Shown here: positions 35,464 through 43,064 of the stretch, piece by piece
How the letters are laid out: each line of letters begins with the position of its first letter
Position numbering within the stretch: the first letter of the stretch is position 1
From: an uncultured Collinsella sp.
GTDB taxonomy: Bacteria > Actinomycetota > Coriobacteriia > Coriobacteriales > Coriobacteriaceae
Assembly: GCA_902494345.1 (NCBI GenBank)
Contig: CABUSV010000017.1
Coordinates: 1-47,563, forward strand
Direction: 5' to 3'
DNA: 47,563 bases
The notes under the pieces: model-generated
The model's input: only the letters and a program-made list of their open reading frames with translations
Databases searched by the model: none
Told to the model about the DNA's origin: nothing
Made by a program: the position numbers and the translations under genes

Positions 35464-36238
35464 CGGAGCCCTCACCGCCCATCATGGCAACGACCTCCAT
35501 AATGCGGTCGAAAAACTCTCGGCGGTCGGTGTCGCCGCGGCGCAGCTCGGTGAAGATCTTGCCGTCGCGGATAAACAACACGCGGCTCGTGTAGCTGGCA
35601 GCAAAGCTGTCATGCGTGACCATGAGCACGGTGGCGCGCAGGCGGCGATTGAGGGCCTCCAGGCTCTCGAGCAGCAGGCGAGCGCTCTTGGAATCGAGGG
35701 CGCCGGTGGGCTCGTCGGCCATGATCATGGTGGGGTCGGTAACGAGCGCGCGAGCCGCGGCAACGCGCTGCTGCTGACCGCCGGACATCTGGTAGGGATA
35801 CTTGTCGAGCACCTGACTGATGGACAGGCGCGCTGCCACATCCTGCACGCGGGTCGAGATCTCTGCCGAATTTGCGCGGGCGATGGTGAGCGGCAGGGCG
35901 ATGTTCTCGCGTGCCGTGAGCGTATCGAGCAGGTTGGAGTCCTGGAAGATAAAGCCGAGCTCTTCGCGGCGGAACTGCGAAAGCTTAGCCTGCTTCATGC
36001 GCGTCACGTCCTGGCCGTTGATGCGGATCGTGCCGCTCGTGGCGCTATCAATGGTCGACACGCAGTTGAGCAACGTCGACTTGCCCGAGCCCGAAGCGCC
36101 CATGATACCAACAAATTCGCCGCGGTTGACCGTAAAGCTGACGTCGTTGAGCGCGCGGGTCACGTTGCCCAGCGCTCCATATACCTTTTCGAGATGCGCG
36201 ACCTCCAGTACCGGGGTCGCCATGTGCGTGGTTTGCAT
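35453..36238 (-). CDS. BceA-like ABC transporter ATP-binding protein
   Basis: A 261-residue ATPase with GASGSGKST (Walker A), FIFQDSNLLDTLTARENIALPL (split Q-loop region), MSGGQQQR signature, Walker B IMADEPTGALD and the switch histidine in MVTHDS. It follows the LolD/BceA pattern and carries a C-terminal extension ending GGEGSDAL. ATG 36238 is preceded by GAAAGGAC. It is the first gene of a two-gene operon, transcribed away from the Nudix-Vsr gene, with 148 bp between the two starts. Confidence 0.93.
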   Translation of the reverse strand: MQTTHMATPVLEVAHLEKVYGALGNVTRALNDVSFTVNRGEFVGIMGASGSGKSTLLNCVSTIDSATSGTIRINGQDVTRMKQAKLSQFRREELGFIFQDSNLLDTLTARENIALPLTIARANSAEISTRVQDVAARLSISQVLDKYPYQMSGGQQQRVAAARALVTDPTMIMADEPTGALDSKSARLLLESLEALNRRLRATVLMVTHDSFAASYTSRVLFIRDGKIFTELRRGDTDRREFFDRIMEVVAMMGGEGSDAL

Positions 36239-36386
36239 ACCGAGTCCTTTCTTGCGATTAGTCTACGGCATCTATAGTCGCAAGAAGACGAGTCAGCTAC
36301 CATCGATATGGCTTACGCTTGTCTTACCGTTGTGTAAGGTAGGGGTAGCTAGCCTGCCACGTGATGATATTGAGAGAGGACTCCTG

Positions 36387-37373
36387 TTGAAGACTGTTCA
36401 TGTTGCCGCTGGGATCATTCGCAAAGAAGGATCCGATGAGCTGCTTGCCGTGCAGCGCGGCTACGGCGACATGCAAGGACTTTGGGAATTCCCGGGCGGC
36501 AAGCTCATGCGCGGCGAGACACCCGAAGACGCCGTGCGCCGCGAGCTCATGGAAGAGCTGCAGGTAAAAGTTACCAACCTGCGCGATTTCTATACCGTTG
36601 AGTATGACTACCCCGATTTTCATCTCTCCATGGAGTGCTACTACTGCTCGCTCGCCGATGAATCCGATGAGCCTCAGAAACATGACCGACAGCTCGATAT
36701 CCGCTGGATTCCGCGCGCCTCGCTTGCCACGGTGGAATGGATGCCCGCCGACAAGGGGCTTATCGATGCCCTGATTGAGCTGAAGGAAGATCGGCTTGAG
36801 GCTAACGCCGCCAACGACACCGAGTCCACCACAGCCGACGAGCCCGTTACCAAACCCAAGCGCAAAGCCAAGCGCCGCAGCAAAAAGCGCCCCAAGCCCG
36901 GCCTGCTCGACGGCATCGACACCTCGGACCTTTCCGCCGACGAGCGTGAACTCGTACGCCGTCGCGCCGCTATAAAAAAGTCCATGAAGGGCAACAAGCG
37001 TGCGAACACCAAACCCGAGCTGCTCGTTCGCCAGCGCCTGCGCGCCGCGGGCCTTACGGGCTATCGTTTGGAATGGAAGGTACCCGGCAAGCCCGATATC
37101 GCCTTCCCCGGACGCAAGATCGCCATCTTCGTCAACGGCTGCTTTTGGCACCGCTGCCCCAAGTGCAATCCGAGCCAGCCCAAGCGCAACGTTGAGTTTT
37201 GGGAGGCAAAGTTCCGTCGCAACGTCGAACGCGATCGCGCCGCCGTGGCAGCGCTCACTCAAATGGGCTGGACGCCCATAACCATCTGGGAATGCGAGCT
37301 CAAAAAAGACCGCATCGACACCACGATGGAAAAGGTCATCGAGCAGGTGCGCGCCGCAGAGCCGCAGCGCTAA
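36387..37373 (+). CDS. Nudix hydrolase fused to Vsr-type mismatch endonuclease
   Basis: A 328-residue two-domain protein. Residues 1-135 are a MutT/NudG-like Nudix domain: LWEFPGGK, then GGKLMRGETPEDAVRRELME with the EE metal ligands. A basic linker (about 155-172, KPKRKAKRRSKKRPKP) follows. Residues 199-310 are a very-short-patch repair endonuclease: NTKPELLVRQRL, GKPDIAF with catalytic Asp237, NGCFWHRCPKC with His255 and zinc cysteines, NVERDR and WECEL with Cys302. I chose TTG 36387, six bases after GAGAGGA; longer in-frame starts would run antisense through the ATPase gene. No cytosine methyltransferase gene is nearby. Confidence 0.9.
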   Translation: MKTVHVAAGIIRKEGSDELLAVQRGYGDMQGLWEFPGGKLMRGETPEDAVRRELMEELQVKVTNLRDFYTVEYDYPDFHLSMECYYCSLADESDEPQKHDRQLDIRWIPRASLATVEWMPADKGLIDALIELKEDRLEANAANDTESTTADEPVTKPKRKAKRRSKKRPKPGLLDGIDTSDLSADERELVRRRAAIKKSMKGNKRANTKPELLVRQRLRAAGLTGYRLEWKVPGKPDIAFPGRKIAIFVNGCFWHRCPKCNPSQPKRNVEFWEAKFRRNVERDRAAVAALTQMGWTPITIWECELKKDRIDTTMEKVIEQVRAAEPQR

Positions 37374-37626
37374 CAGCGAGCATTCACACGCCCCACACAG
37401 GCGAGCCACATCCGCGCCACAAACCTTAGAAAGCCCTTAAGCTCAAAACCTTTCAAGAATGTTACTCGATACCTCTGACCTGCAGTTTCATCGTAACGCC
37501 AAACCAGGTTAAGCCTTTCTTTAGCGCTTCTTTGCAGCAGCCGCGGCATAATACTGCCAGCGCACGGGACCTAGCAGCATACCCCGAGCGCAATCTTTTG
37601 GTGGACATCGAGGAGGCCGCATAAGC
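37374..37626. other. Gene-free stretch with a shared 16-mer
   Basis: No coding sequence seen. CTCTGACCTGCAGTTT at 37473-37488 repeats a segment of the element at 33040-33156. A CATAAT -10-like sequence near 37546 could serve the following small ORF. Confidence 0.4.
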
Positions 37627-37836
37627 ATGCATTCTTCCAATGACGCAGCACAGCAGCCATCCCTAAATCATGCAGGCCTTTTCTCCTTCCCCCCGACACA
37701 GAGAAACGGCCTCCTCGACTCCCCCACCACAAAAGCCAAACGGTCAACCGACCAGAGCCACAACTTGCGGGCATCGTTCGAAAAGCTCCAAGCATCCCTA
37801 GACAAGGCGTTCCCCGAACAGGCAAGAGCAATCTAA
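37627..37836 (+). CDS. Small hypothetical protein (69 residues)
   Basis: ATG 37627 is 11 bases after a strong GAGGAGG. The product is hydrophilic, with a proline/serine-rich first half and an amphipathic end (ASFEKLQASLDKAFPEQARAI). I recognise no domain. Codon use is compatible with the neighbours but not decisive. The frame ends 25 bp before the AraC gene. It may be a genuine small protein or a chance ORF behind a ribosome-site-like sequence. Confidence 0.4.
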   Translation: MHSSNDAAQQPSLNHAGLFSFPPTQRNGLLDSPTTKAKRSTDQSHNLRASFEKLQASLDKAFPEQARAI

Positions 37837-37849
37837 GCCCATCGCGCTT

Positions 37850-37855
37850 TATACT
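37850..37855 (+). promoter_or_regulatory. -10 element placing transcription start at the AraC start codon
   Basis: TATACT ends six bases before ATG 37862, so transcription would begin at or next to the A of the ATG. No ribosome site precedes that ATG. This is the layout of a leaderless mRNA. Confidence 0.5.
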
Positions 37856-37861
37856 GATGCC

Positions 37862-38800
37862 ATGCGAAACATGGATCACATAGAATTGCACCGCGGAGGA
37901 CGCGAGGAAGCGTTTCCCGAGACCGCCGAAGACTGGCCCTATATTGCCGAACGCGCAGAATTCGCTCGCTATCCGGGCAATTCCGTCCCCTGGCACTGGC
38001 ATTCCGAAGTTGAGCTTTTCTACATGGAGCAGGGAGCGATTGACTATCGAACGCGCGCGGCTCATGAGCACGTACGCTTTGAGGAAGGGTCCGCCGGCTT
38101 TATCAACGGCGGCGTTTTGCACAGCACGCTGCAATCGCCCAATTCGGCGCCAGCCATTCAAATGCTGCATATCTTTCAGCCGTCGATGCTCGGCGATCCC
38201 GCGGGACGTCTCCAAAAGCGCTATATCAATCCTTTACTGCAATGTCGAGGCGTCGATGTGCTCAAATGGTCGCCCACCAACCCCGACGATATGCCCTTTA
38301 TCGATTTACTGAAGAGCTCCTTTAGCCACGACCTTCAACGGCCGCAGAACGAGATGGCACTTCGGAATAGCTTGTCAGAGCTCTGGATTCAGATTTACGC
38401 CAAGGCCGAACCGCTCTTTTCCTCCGACAACGCCTCTTGGATGACCAACCGCGACGTACAGTTCAAGGCAATCCTGGACTATATCCGCGCAAACTATGCA
38501 GCCGCTATAGATGTGCCCCAGATGGCATCTGCAGCCGGCGTAAGCGAAAGAGAGTGTTACCGCATTATCGAAGCTTGCGCAGGAACGACCCCGGCGGCAT
38601 ATCTGCGCGCATACCGCGTAAACCGTGCTTGCGAACTTTTGGCACACACCACGCGAACGGTCCAGACAGTCGCACGCCAATGCGGCTTTGCGACAGCAAG
38701 CCATCTTGGTCAGGTATTTAAAGAACAAATGGGATGCACTCCTTCGAGCTATCGAGCAGCGAGGCAGAATCTCGATAGCGCCAGGCAGAAATCCCGCTAG
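37862..38800 (+). CDS. AraC family transcriptional regulator
   Basis: A 312-residue regulator. The N-terminal cupin domain is recognisable from PGNSVPWHWHSEVELFYMEQG and GSAGFINGGVLHS. The C-terminal domain has two helix-turn-helix units: DVPQMASAAGVSERECYRII, and TVQTVARQCGFATASHLGQVF followed by GCTPSSYR. The ligand is probably a small sugar or similar effector bound by the cupin. No transporter or enzyme operon is adjacent apart from the HAD phosphatase 56 bp downstream, so its target is unknown. Confidence 0.92.
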   Translation: MRNMDHIELHRGGREEAFPETAEDWPYIAERAEFARYPGNSVPWHWHSEVELFYMEQGAIDYRTRAAHEHVRFEEGSAGFINGGVLHSTLQSPNSAPAIQMLHIFQPSMLGDPAGRLQKRYINPLLQCRGVDVLKWSPTNPDDMPFIDLLKSSFSHDLQRPQNEMALRNSLSELWIQIYAKAEPLFSSDNASWMTNRDVQFKAILDYIRANYAAAIDVPQMASAAGVSERECYRIIEACAGTTPAAYLRAYRVNRACELLAHTTRTVQTVARQCGFATASHLGQVFKEQMGCTPSSYRAARQNLDSARQKSR

Positions 38801-38856
38801 CCTTTCTTCTGTCACCGCATCAAACTTGCAGGCAAACAACAGAGAGGAGCAACCAT

Positions 38857-39480
38857 ATGAAGCACTTTGACCATATCGTATTTGACGTTGATGGGACATT
38901 GGCAGATACAGAAGAAAGCGTTCTATCATCGCTTGTCCAGATTGTCCAAGAAGAGACCGGCAAAACGCTCCCCCGACACGAGCTTGAATTTGCCCTCGGC
39001 ATACCCGGCAAGGATGCCCTTGAGAAACTTGGAATCTACTCGCAGGCAACGTTGAATCGCTGGTGCCAAGTTGCCGCCAGCTTTAAAAGCACCATCAGCG
39101 TGTTTCCCGGCTTGCACGAAGTTATCGCAACACTCTCCGACAACGGCTGCAAACTTGGCATCGTCTCCTCACGTGCGCGCGACGAATACGCAGAAGAAAT
39201 TGAACCCCTTGGCTTCGATAAGTATTTTGAGCAAATCATCCTTGTCGAAGACACAACCGAACATAAACCCGCACCCGCTCCCATGCTCGAATATCTCCGG
39301 CGTACGGGCGCGAATCCTGGCAACGTCGTCTACGTTGGCGACACCGTCTACGACGAACAATGCGCAACTTCAGCAGGGGTCAGTTTTGCCCGAGCAGCAT
39401 GGGGATCACACCAAGATATCCCAAACGCCACCTACAACCTCAAAACCCCCAACGACCTACTAACCCTAACAACCAAGTAA
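38857..39480 (+). CDS. HAD family phosphatase, phosphoglycolate-phosphatase-like
   Basis: A 207-residue HAD hydrolase. Motif I is IVFDVDGTLADTEES with the Asp nucleophile, motif II is GIVSSRARDEY, motif III Lys is in EHKPAPAPMLEYL and motif IV is VYVGDTVYDEQCA. The helical cap between motifs I and II is the small subclass-I type of Gph/PGMB-like enzymes. ATG 38857 follows AGAGAGGAG. Codon use drifts to AC-rich triplets at the C-terminus (KTPNDLLTLTTK). The substrate is unknown. It may be co-transcribed with the AraC gene. Confidence 0.9.
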   Translation: MKHFDHIVFDVDGTLADTEESVLSSLVQIVQEETGKTLPRHELEFALGIPGKDALEKLGIYSQATLNRWCQVAASFKSTISVFPGLHEVIATLSDNGCKLGIVSSRARDEYAEEIEPLGFDKYFEQIILVEDTTEHKPAPAPMLEYLRRTGANPGNVVYVGDTVYDEQCATSAGVSFARAAWGSHQDIPNATYNLKTPNDLLTLTTK

Positions 39481-39529
39481 CCCCCGCGCCCCACCCTTTC
39501 AGCCCCAACGCCACAAGGGCGATTGAGCA

Positions 39530-39680
39530 GGACGGTTTGGGCGGGTCCCGTACTTAGTTTCCAAAATCATTCCGCAGCGCGAAGGCCCCCGTTGTCAACG
39601 CTTCGAAGAAGCGAGACAACGGGGGCCTTCATGCGCGAGGACGTTTTGGAAACTAAGTACGGGACCCGCCCAAACCGTCC
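39530..39680 (+). repeat. Nested palindrome, copy 5 (perfect 37-bp arms)
   Basis: Outer arms 39530-39566 and 39644-39680 are exact inverted copies (GGACGGTTTGGGCGGG at the edge). Inside are TCATTCCGCAGCGCG, a perfect inner stem (GAAGGCCCCCGTTGTC), loop AACGCTTCGAAGAAGCGA, the return stem, an AT bulge, and GCGCGAGGACG. It lies between the convergent HAD and aldolase genes. Confidence 0.85.
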
Positions 39681-39704
39681 GGTGGGATCAGAGTACCCTT
39701 GTTG

Positions 39705-40562
39705 TTACTCTGCTTTGCCCACAGAGTTGAGGTTGGTCATGCGGATCTTAACCAGCTCGGTGATCTCACGCATGCCCTCCTTGGCCGGCTTCTTGGGATC
39801 GAAGCAGGCAGGGTTCTCGGCCATGTAGGCCATGAAGCCCTTGGTGTAGGCCTGACGCAGCTCGGTGGCGTAGTTGACCTTGCAGATGCCGTTCTTCACA
39901 GCCTCGGCAACCTGCTCATCGGGCACACCAGAGGTGCCGTGCAGAACCAGCGGCACGTCGACGGCGTCGCGGATGGCCTTGACCACGGACTGCTCGATGT
40001 GCGGATCGCTCGTGTACACACCGTGGCTGGTGCCAACGCCAATGGCCAGCGAGGTGCAGCCGGTACGCTCGACGAACTCCTTGGCCTCGGCCGGATCGGT
40101 GTAGGGGCTCTCGCCCTCAACCGCGGGACCGTCGTCCTCCTTGCCGCCAACCTTACCGAGCTCGGCCTCGACGGGCACGCCCATGGCGCGGCCAGCATCG
40201 GCGACGGACTTGGTCAGAGCGATGTTGTCCTCGAAGGACTCGTGCGAACCGTCAATCATGACAGAGGTGTAGCCCGTGCGGAAAGCCTGCATGCAGCGGT
40301 CATAGCCATCGCCGTGATCGAGGTGCAGAGCGACAGGCACGGAAGCGCGCTCGGCGGCAGCCTTGACCATGCCGTAGAAGTAGTCCAGACCAGCGGTCTT
40401 GATGGTGCCCGGGGTGGTCTGCATGATAACGGGGGACTTGGTCTCCTCGGCAGCGGCCAGAACGGCCATAACAAACTCGAGGTTCTCGACGTTGAACGCG
40501 CCGACGGCGTAGTGGCCGGCCTGAGCGTCCTTGAGCATCTTTTCGGTGGTAACAAGTGCCAT
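39705..40562 (-). CDS. fba: Class II fructose-bisphosphate aldolase
   Basis: A 285-residue zinc aldolase of glycolysis. HLDHGDGYDRC holds the first metal ligands and the catalytic Asp region, EAELGKVGGKED is the second block, GVGTSHGVY and LHGTSGVPDEQV carry the remaining metal and phosphate contacts. GatY/KbaY tagatose-bisphosphate aldolases share these motifs and cannot be fully excluded. The start is set at ATG 40562 (GAGAGGAG upstream), where the family's MALVTTEKMLKDA begins. It is divergent from a DeoR-type regulator. Confidence 0.92.
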   Translation of the reverse strand: MALVTTEKMLKDAQAGHYAVGAFNVENLEFVMAVLAAAEETKSPVIMQTTPGTIKTAGLDYFYGMVKAAAERASVPVALHLDHGDGYDRCMQAFRTGYTSVMIDGSHESFEDNIALTKSVADAGRAMGVPVEAELGKVGGKEDDGPAVEGESPYTDPAEAKEFVERTGCTSLAIGVGTSHGVYTSDPHIEQSVVKAIRDAVDVPLVLHGTSGVPDEQVAEAVKNGICKVNYATELRQAYTKGFMAYMAENPACFDPKKPAKEGMREITELVKIRMTNLNSVGKAE

Positions 40563-40896
40563 GAGCGTTTGCTCCTCTCCCTCGCCCGCATCTGGACATC
40601 GGGCGTAGTTGTTCACAAGGCGTTTTACCTTGCGTTTTACTGCGCTCATTGTATGAAATTCAGCGGCTTTACACGCGCGAGATATTGAGCCCATGCAGGT
40701 CAATACAGTCGTTTTTGAAAAGTAAACGGAAGGAATTTGAGCAGAGTGGACATGTTCGATATTGAATTTTAGGCGTTCAGCGTCTTTCTTTTATAGAAAA
40801 GATAAGTAATCGAAAGGTGTTTTCTTACTCAAAAAGAAAATGAACGAAAATAGAGTCAACACAATTCCTGCAAATTTTGCCGAGAATGGAGCAGCT
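40563..40896. other. Divergent regulatory region between fba and deoR-type gene
   Basis: About 330 bp, AT-rich toward the right. It holds an imperfect dyad around TTTTATAGAAAAGA (40789-40802). GAAAATGAACGAAAAT at 40837 resembles the GAAA-rich sites of DeoR-family proteins. No promoter stands out clearly. Confidence 0.4.
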
Positions 40897-41700
40897 ATGG
40901 CCCACGCAACAACCCGAGCCTTCGCCGATGAGCGTCGTGCCGCCATCATGGAAATGCTCGAGCATAATGCCTCGGTGCAGGTAGCAGAAATCGCCCAGAC
41001 CTTTGGCGTGTCCTCCGTCACCGCCCGCGCCGACCTGGACGCGCTCGCCGAAGCAGGCAAGCTGCGCCGCACGCACGGCGGTGCCGTCTCGCTCCACAAA
41101 CGCCTGACCGTCTCCACGCAGGATCGCCGCATCAATGTCAACGTCGCTGCCAAGCAGGCCATCGCGCAAAGCGCCATCGAGCTCGTCAATGACGGCGACA
41201 CGCTGCTCGTCGACTCGGGCACCACGGCGCTCGAGTTCGTCCGGCTCCTCGACCAGCGCGACGGCATCACCGTCATCACGGCAGACATTACCATTGCCGA
41301 TTACATCGACGAGAGCATGCCCTCGGTCGATGTCGTCATGCTGGGCGGGGCGCTGCGCAAAGGCCATCGTTATTTGTACGGACCGCTCACTATGCAGGCG
41401 CTTCAAATGGTCCATGCCGATCTGGCCGTCATGTGCCCCGGCGCCTTTGTCTCCAGCTGCGGCTTTACGACCGACTTTCCCCAGATGGCCGAGACCAAAA
41501 CGGCTATGATCGCCGCGGCCCATCAAAGCGTCGCCCTCATGGACGCCAGTAAGGTCAACGGACGTGGCATGTACCGTTTTGCCGAGCTGACCGATGTCGA
41601 CGCCATCGTGATGGACCGTGACCCCGATCATGCCGTCGCCACCTCAATCGCCAAGGCCACCGACAGCGCACGTCCAGCCCTCATCATCGCCGGCGCTTAA
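40897..41700 (+). CDS. DeoR family transcriptional regulator
   Basis: A 267-residue sugar-phosphate-responsive regulator. The winged helix is RRAAIMEMLEHNASVQVAEIAQTFGVSSVTARADLDALAE (split across the domain), then LRRTHGGAVSL, the usual DeoR hallmark. The C-terminal sensor domain has DGDTLLVDSGTTALE and MLGGALRKGHRYLYGP. The start is ATG 40897 with GGAG upstream; an ATG 57 bp earlier would add an atypical tail. Divergence from fba suggests it controls that gene or a linked ketose pathway. Confidence 0.9.
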   Translation: MAHATTRAFADERRAAIMEMLEHNASVQVAEIAQTFGVSSVTARADLDALAEAGKLRRTHGGAVSLHKRLTVSTQDRRINVNVAAKQAIAQSAIELVNDGDTLLVDSGTTALEFVRLLDQRDGITVITADITIADYIDESMPSVDVVMLGGALRKGHRYLYGPLTMQALQMVHADLAVMCPGAFVSSCGFTTDFPQMAETKTAMIAAAHQSVALMDASKVNGRGMYRFAELTDVDAIVMDRDPDHAVATSIAKATDSARPALIIAGA

Positions 41701-41705
41701 ACAAA

Positions 41706-41742
41706 AACCACCACAAAGGTGCCTGCCCCCTTTGTGGTGGTT
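41706..41742. terminator. Bidirectional terminator
   Basis: AACCACCACAAAGG and CCTTTGTGGTGGTT form a perfect 14-bp stem between the convergent deoR-type and flavodiiron genes. The A-run before and the T-rich tail after allow use from both sides. Confidence 0.75.
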
Positions 41743-41774
41743 GTGATAGTTGAGCGCCAAAAGTGAACGTGTCG

Positions 41775-42935
41775 CTACTTGGAGAGCTCGTCGGCGAGGG
41801 CCTCGATCTGAGCGCGCGAGGCGTCGTTGAGCGAGCCCAGCACAGTCACCTTGTTCTGCGTCAGGGTGATGTCCTTCATGCCCTCGATCTCCTTGGTCAT
41901 AACCTTGGCAGCTGCGGGCGCCCAGGAACCGGACTCGACAAGCGCCACGGTGCGGTTCTGGTAGGCATGCTCGGCGAGCGTGTGGATAAAGGTGCTCATG
42001 CACGGGAAGATCTCGCCCTGATAGGTAATGGAGGCGAGCACCAGACGGTCGTAGCGGAACGCATCCTCAACGGCCTCGGCCATGTCGTCGCGAGCCAGGT
42101 CAAAGACGGAGACCTTCTGGCCGCGAGCCTCGAGCGCAGATGCGAGCTCCTCGACGGCAGCCTTCAGATGGCCATACACGCTCGCATAGGCGATCGTGAT
42201 GCCCTCGTCCTCGGGCTGATAGCTCGACCAGGTGTTATAGGTGTCGAGGTAGTAGCCCAGGTTCTCGGTCAGCACGGGGCCGTGGAGCGGGCAGATGATC
42301 TGAATGTCCAGGTCGGCGGCCTTCTTGAGAACGGCCTGCACGAACTTGCCGAACTTACCGACGATGCCAAAGTAGTAGCGGCGAGCCTCGCAAGCCCAGC
42401 CCTCGGGATCCTCGATGTCGTTGGCGCCAAACTTGCCAAAGCCGTCGGCACTAAAGAGCACCTTGTCGGTGGACTCGTAGGAGAAAATCACCTCGGGCCA
42501 GTGAACGTTGGGGGCGCCGATAAAGGTCAGGCTGTGGCCGCCCAGATCGAGCACATCGCCCTCTTTGACGACCATTTTGCGCTCGGGGAAATCGGTGCCA
42601 AAGTAGTTGACCATCATGCGGAAAGCACCCATGCTGGCCACGATCTGCGCCTGGGGATAGCGCTCCATAAAGGCAGCGATACCGGCGGAGTGATCGGGCT
42701 CCATGTGATGGACGACCAGGTAGTCGGGCGTACGGCCATCGAGCACGGCCTCGAGGTTGCCGAGCCACTCGTCGACAAAGCCAGCGTCGACCGAATCGGC
42801 GACAGCGATTTTATCGCCCAAGATAACGTAGCTGTTGTATGCCATACCGTTCTCGGACACGTCGTACTGGCCCTCGAACAGGTCAATGTCGTGATCGTCG
42901 ACACCGATGTAGCGGATATCCTTGGTGATCTCCAT
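41775..42935 (-). CDS. A-type flavoprotein (flavodiiron protein, FprA family)
   Basis: A 386-residue protein that reduces O2 or NO in anaerobes. The N-terminal metallo-beta-lactamase-like domain carries the di-iron ligands HHMEPDHSAG plus a GAPNVHWPEVIF segment. The C-terminal third is a flavodoxin domain (ITIAYASVYGHLKAAVEELA, then LVLASITYQGEIFPCM). It needs a rubredoxin or similar donor, not encoded here. ATG 42935 follows CTAGGAGG. Its role is probably to protect oxygen-sensitive enzymes such as the PFL encoded 17 kb away. Confidence 0.94.
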   Translation of the reverse strand: MEITKDIRYIGVDDHDIDLFEGQYDVSENGMAYNSYVILGDKIAVADSVDAGFVDEWLGNLEAVLDGRTPDYLVVHHMEPDHSAGIAAFMERYPQAQIVASMGAFRMMVNYFGTDFPERKMVVKEGDVLDLGGHSLTFIGAPNVHWPEVIFSYESTDKVLFSADGFGKFGANDIEDPEGWACEARRYYFGIVGKFGKFVQAVLKKAADLDIQIICPLHGPVLTENLGYYLDTYNTWSSYQPEDEGITIAYASVYGHLKAAVEELASALEARGQKVSVFDLARDDMAEAVEDAFRYDRLVLASITYQGEIFPCMSTFIHTLAEHAYQNRTVALVESGSWAPAAAKVMTKEIEGMKDITLTQNKVTVLGSLNDASRAQIEALADELSK

Positions 42936-43064
42936 CAGGCAAAGCCTCCTAGATAGACAAAAGAACCCGTCTATCATAGCACTCGGCCGTATCCCGACAG
43001 CTATCTACCGGCATCCATACCGATTGTTATTGAAATGCGATACATCGCCGTTTACCTGCACTAA

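Noticed and set aside
35820..36386. N-terminal extension of the Nudix-Vsr frame
   Set aside because: It lies antisense to the BceA-like ATPase. The TTG at 36387 has a good ribosome site and the Nudix domain starts there.
41763..42956. 397-codon frame antisense to the flavodiiron gene
   Set aside because: Shadow of the real gene; repetitive His/Gly/Val composition and no ribosome site.
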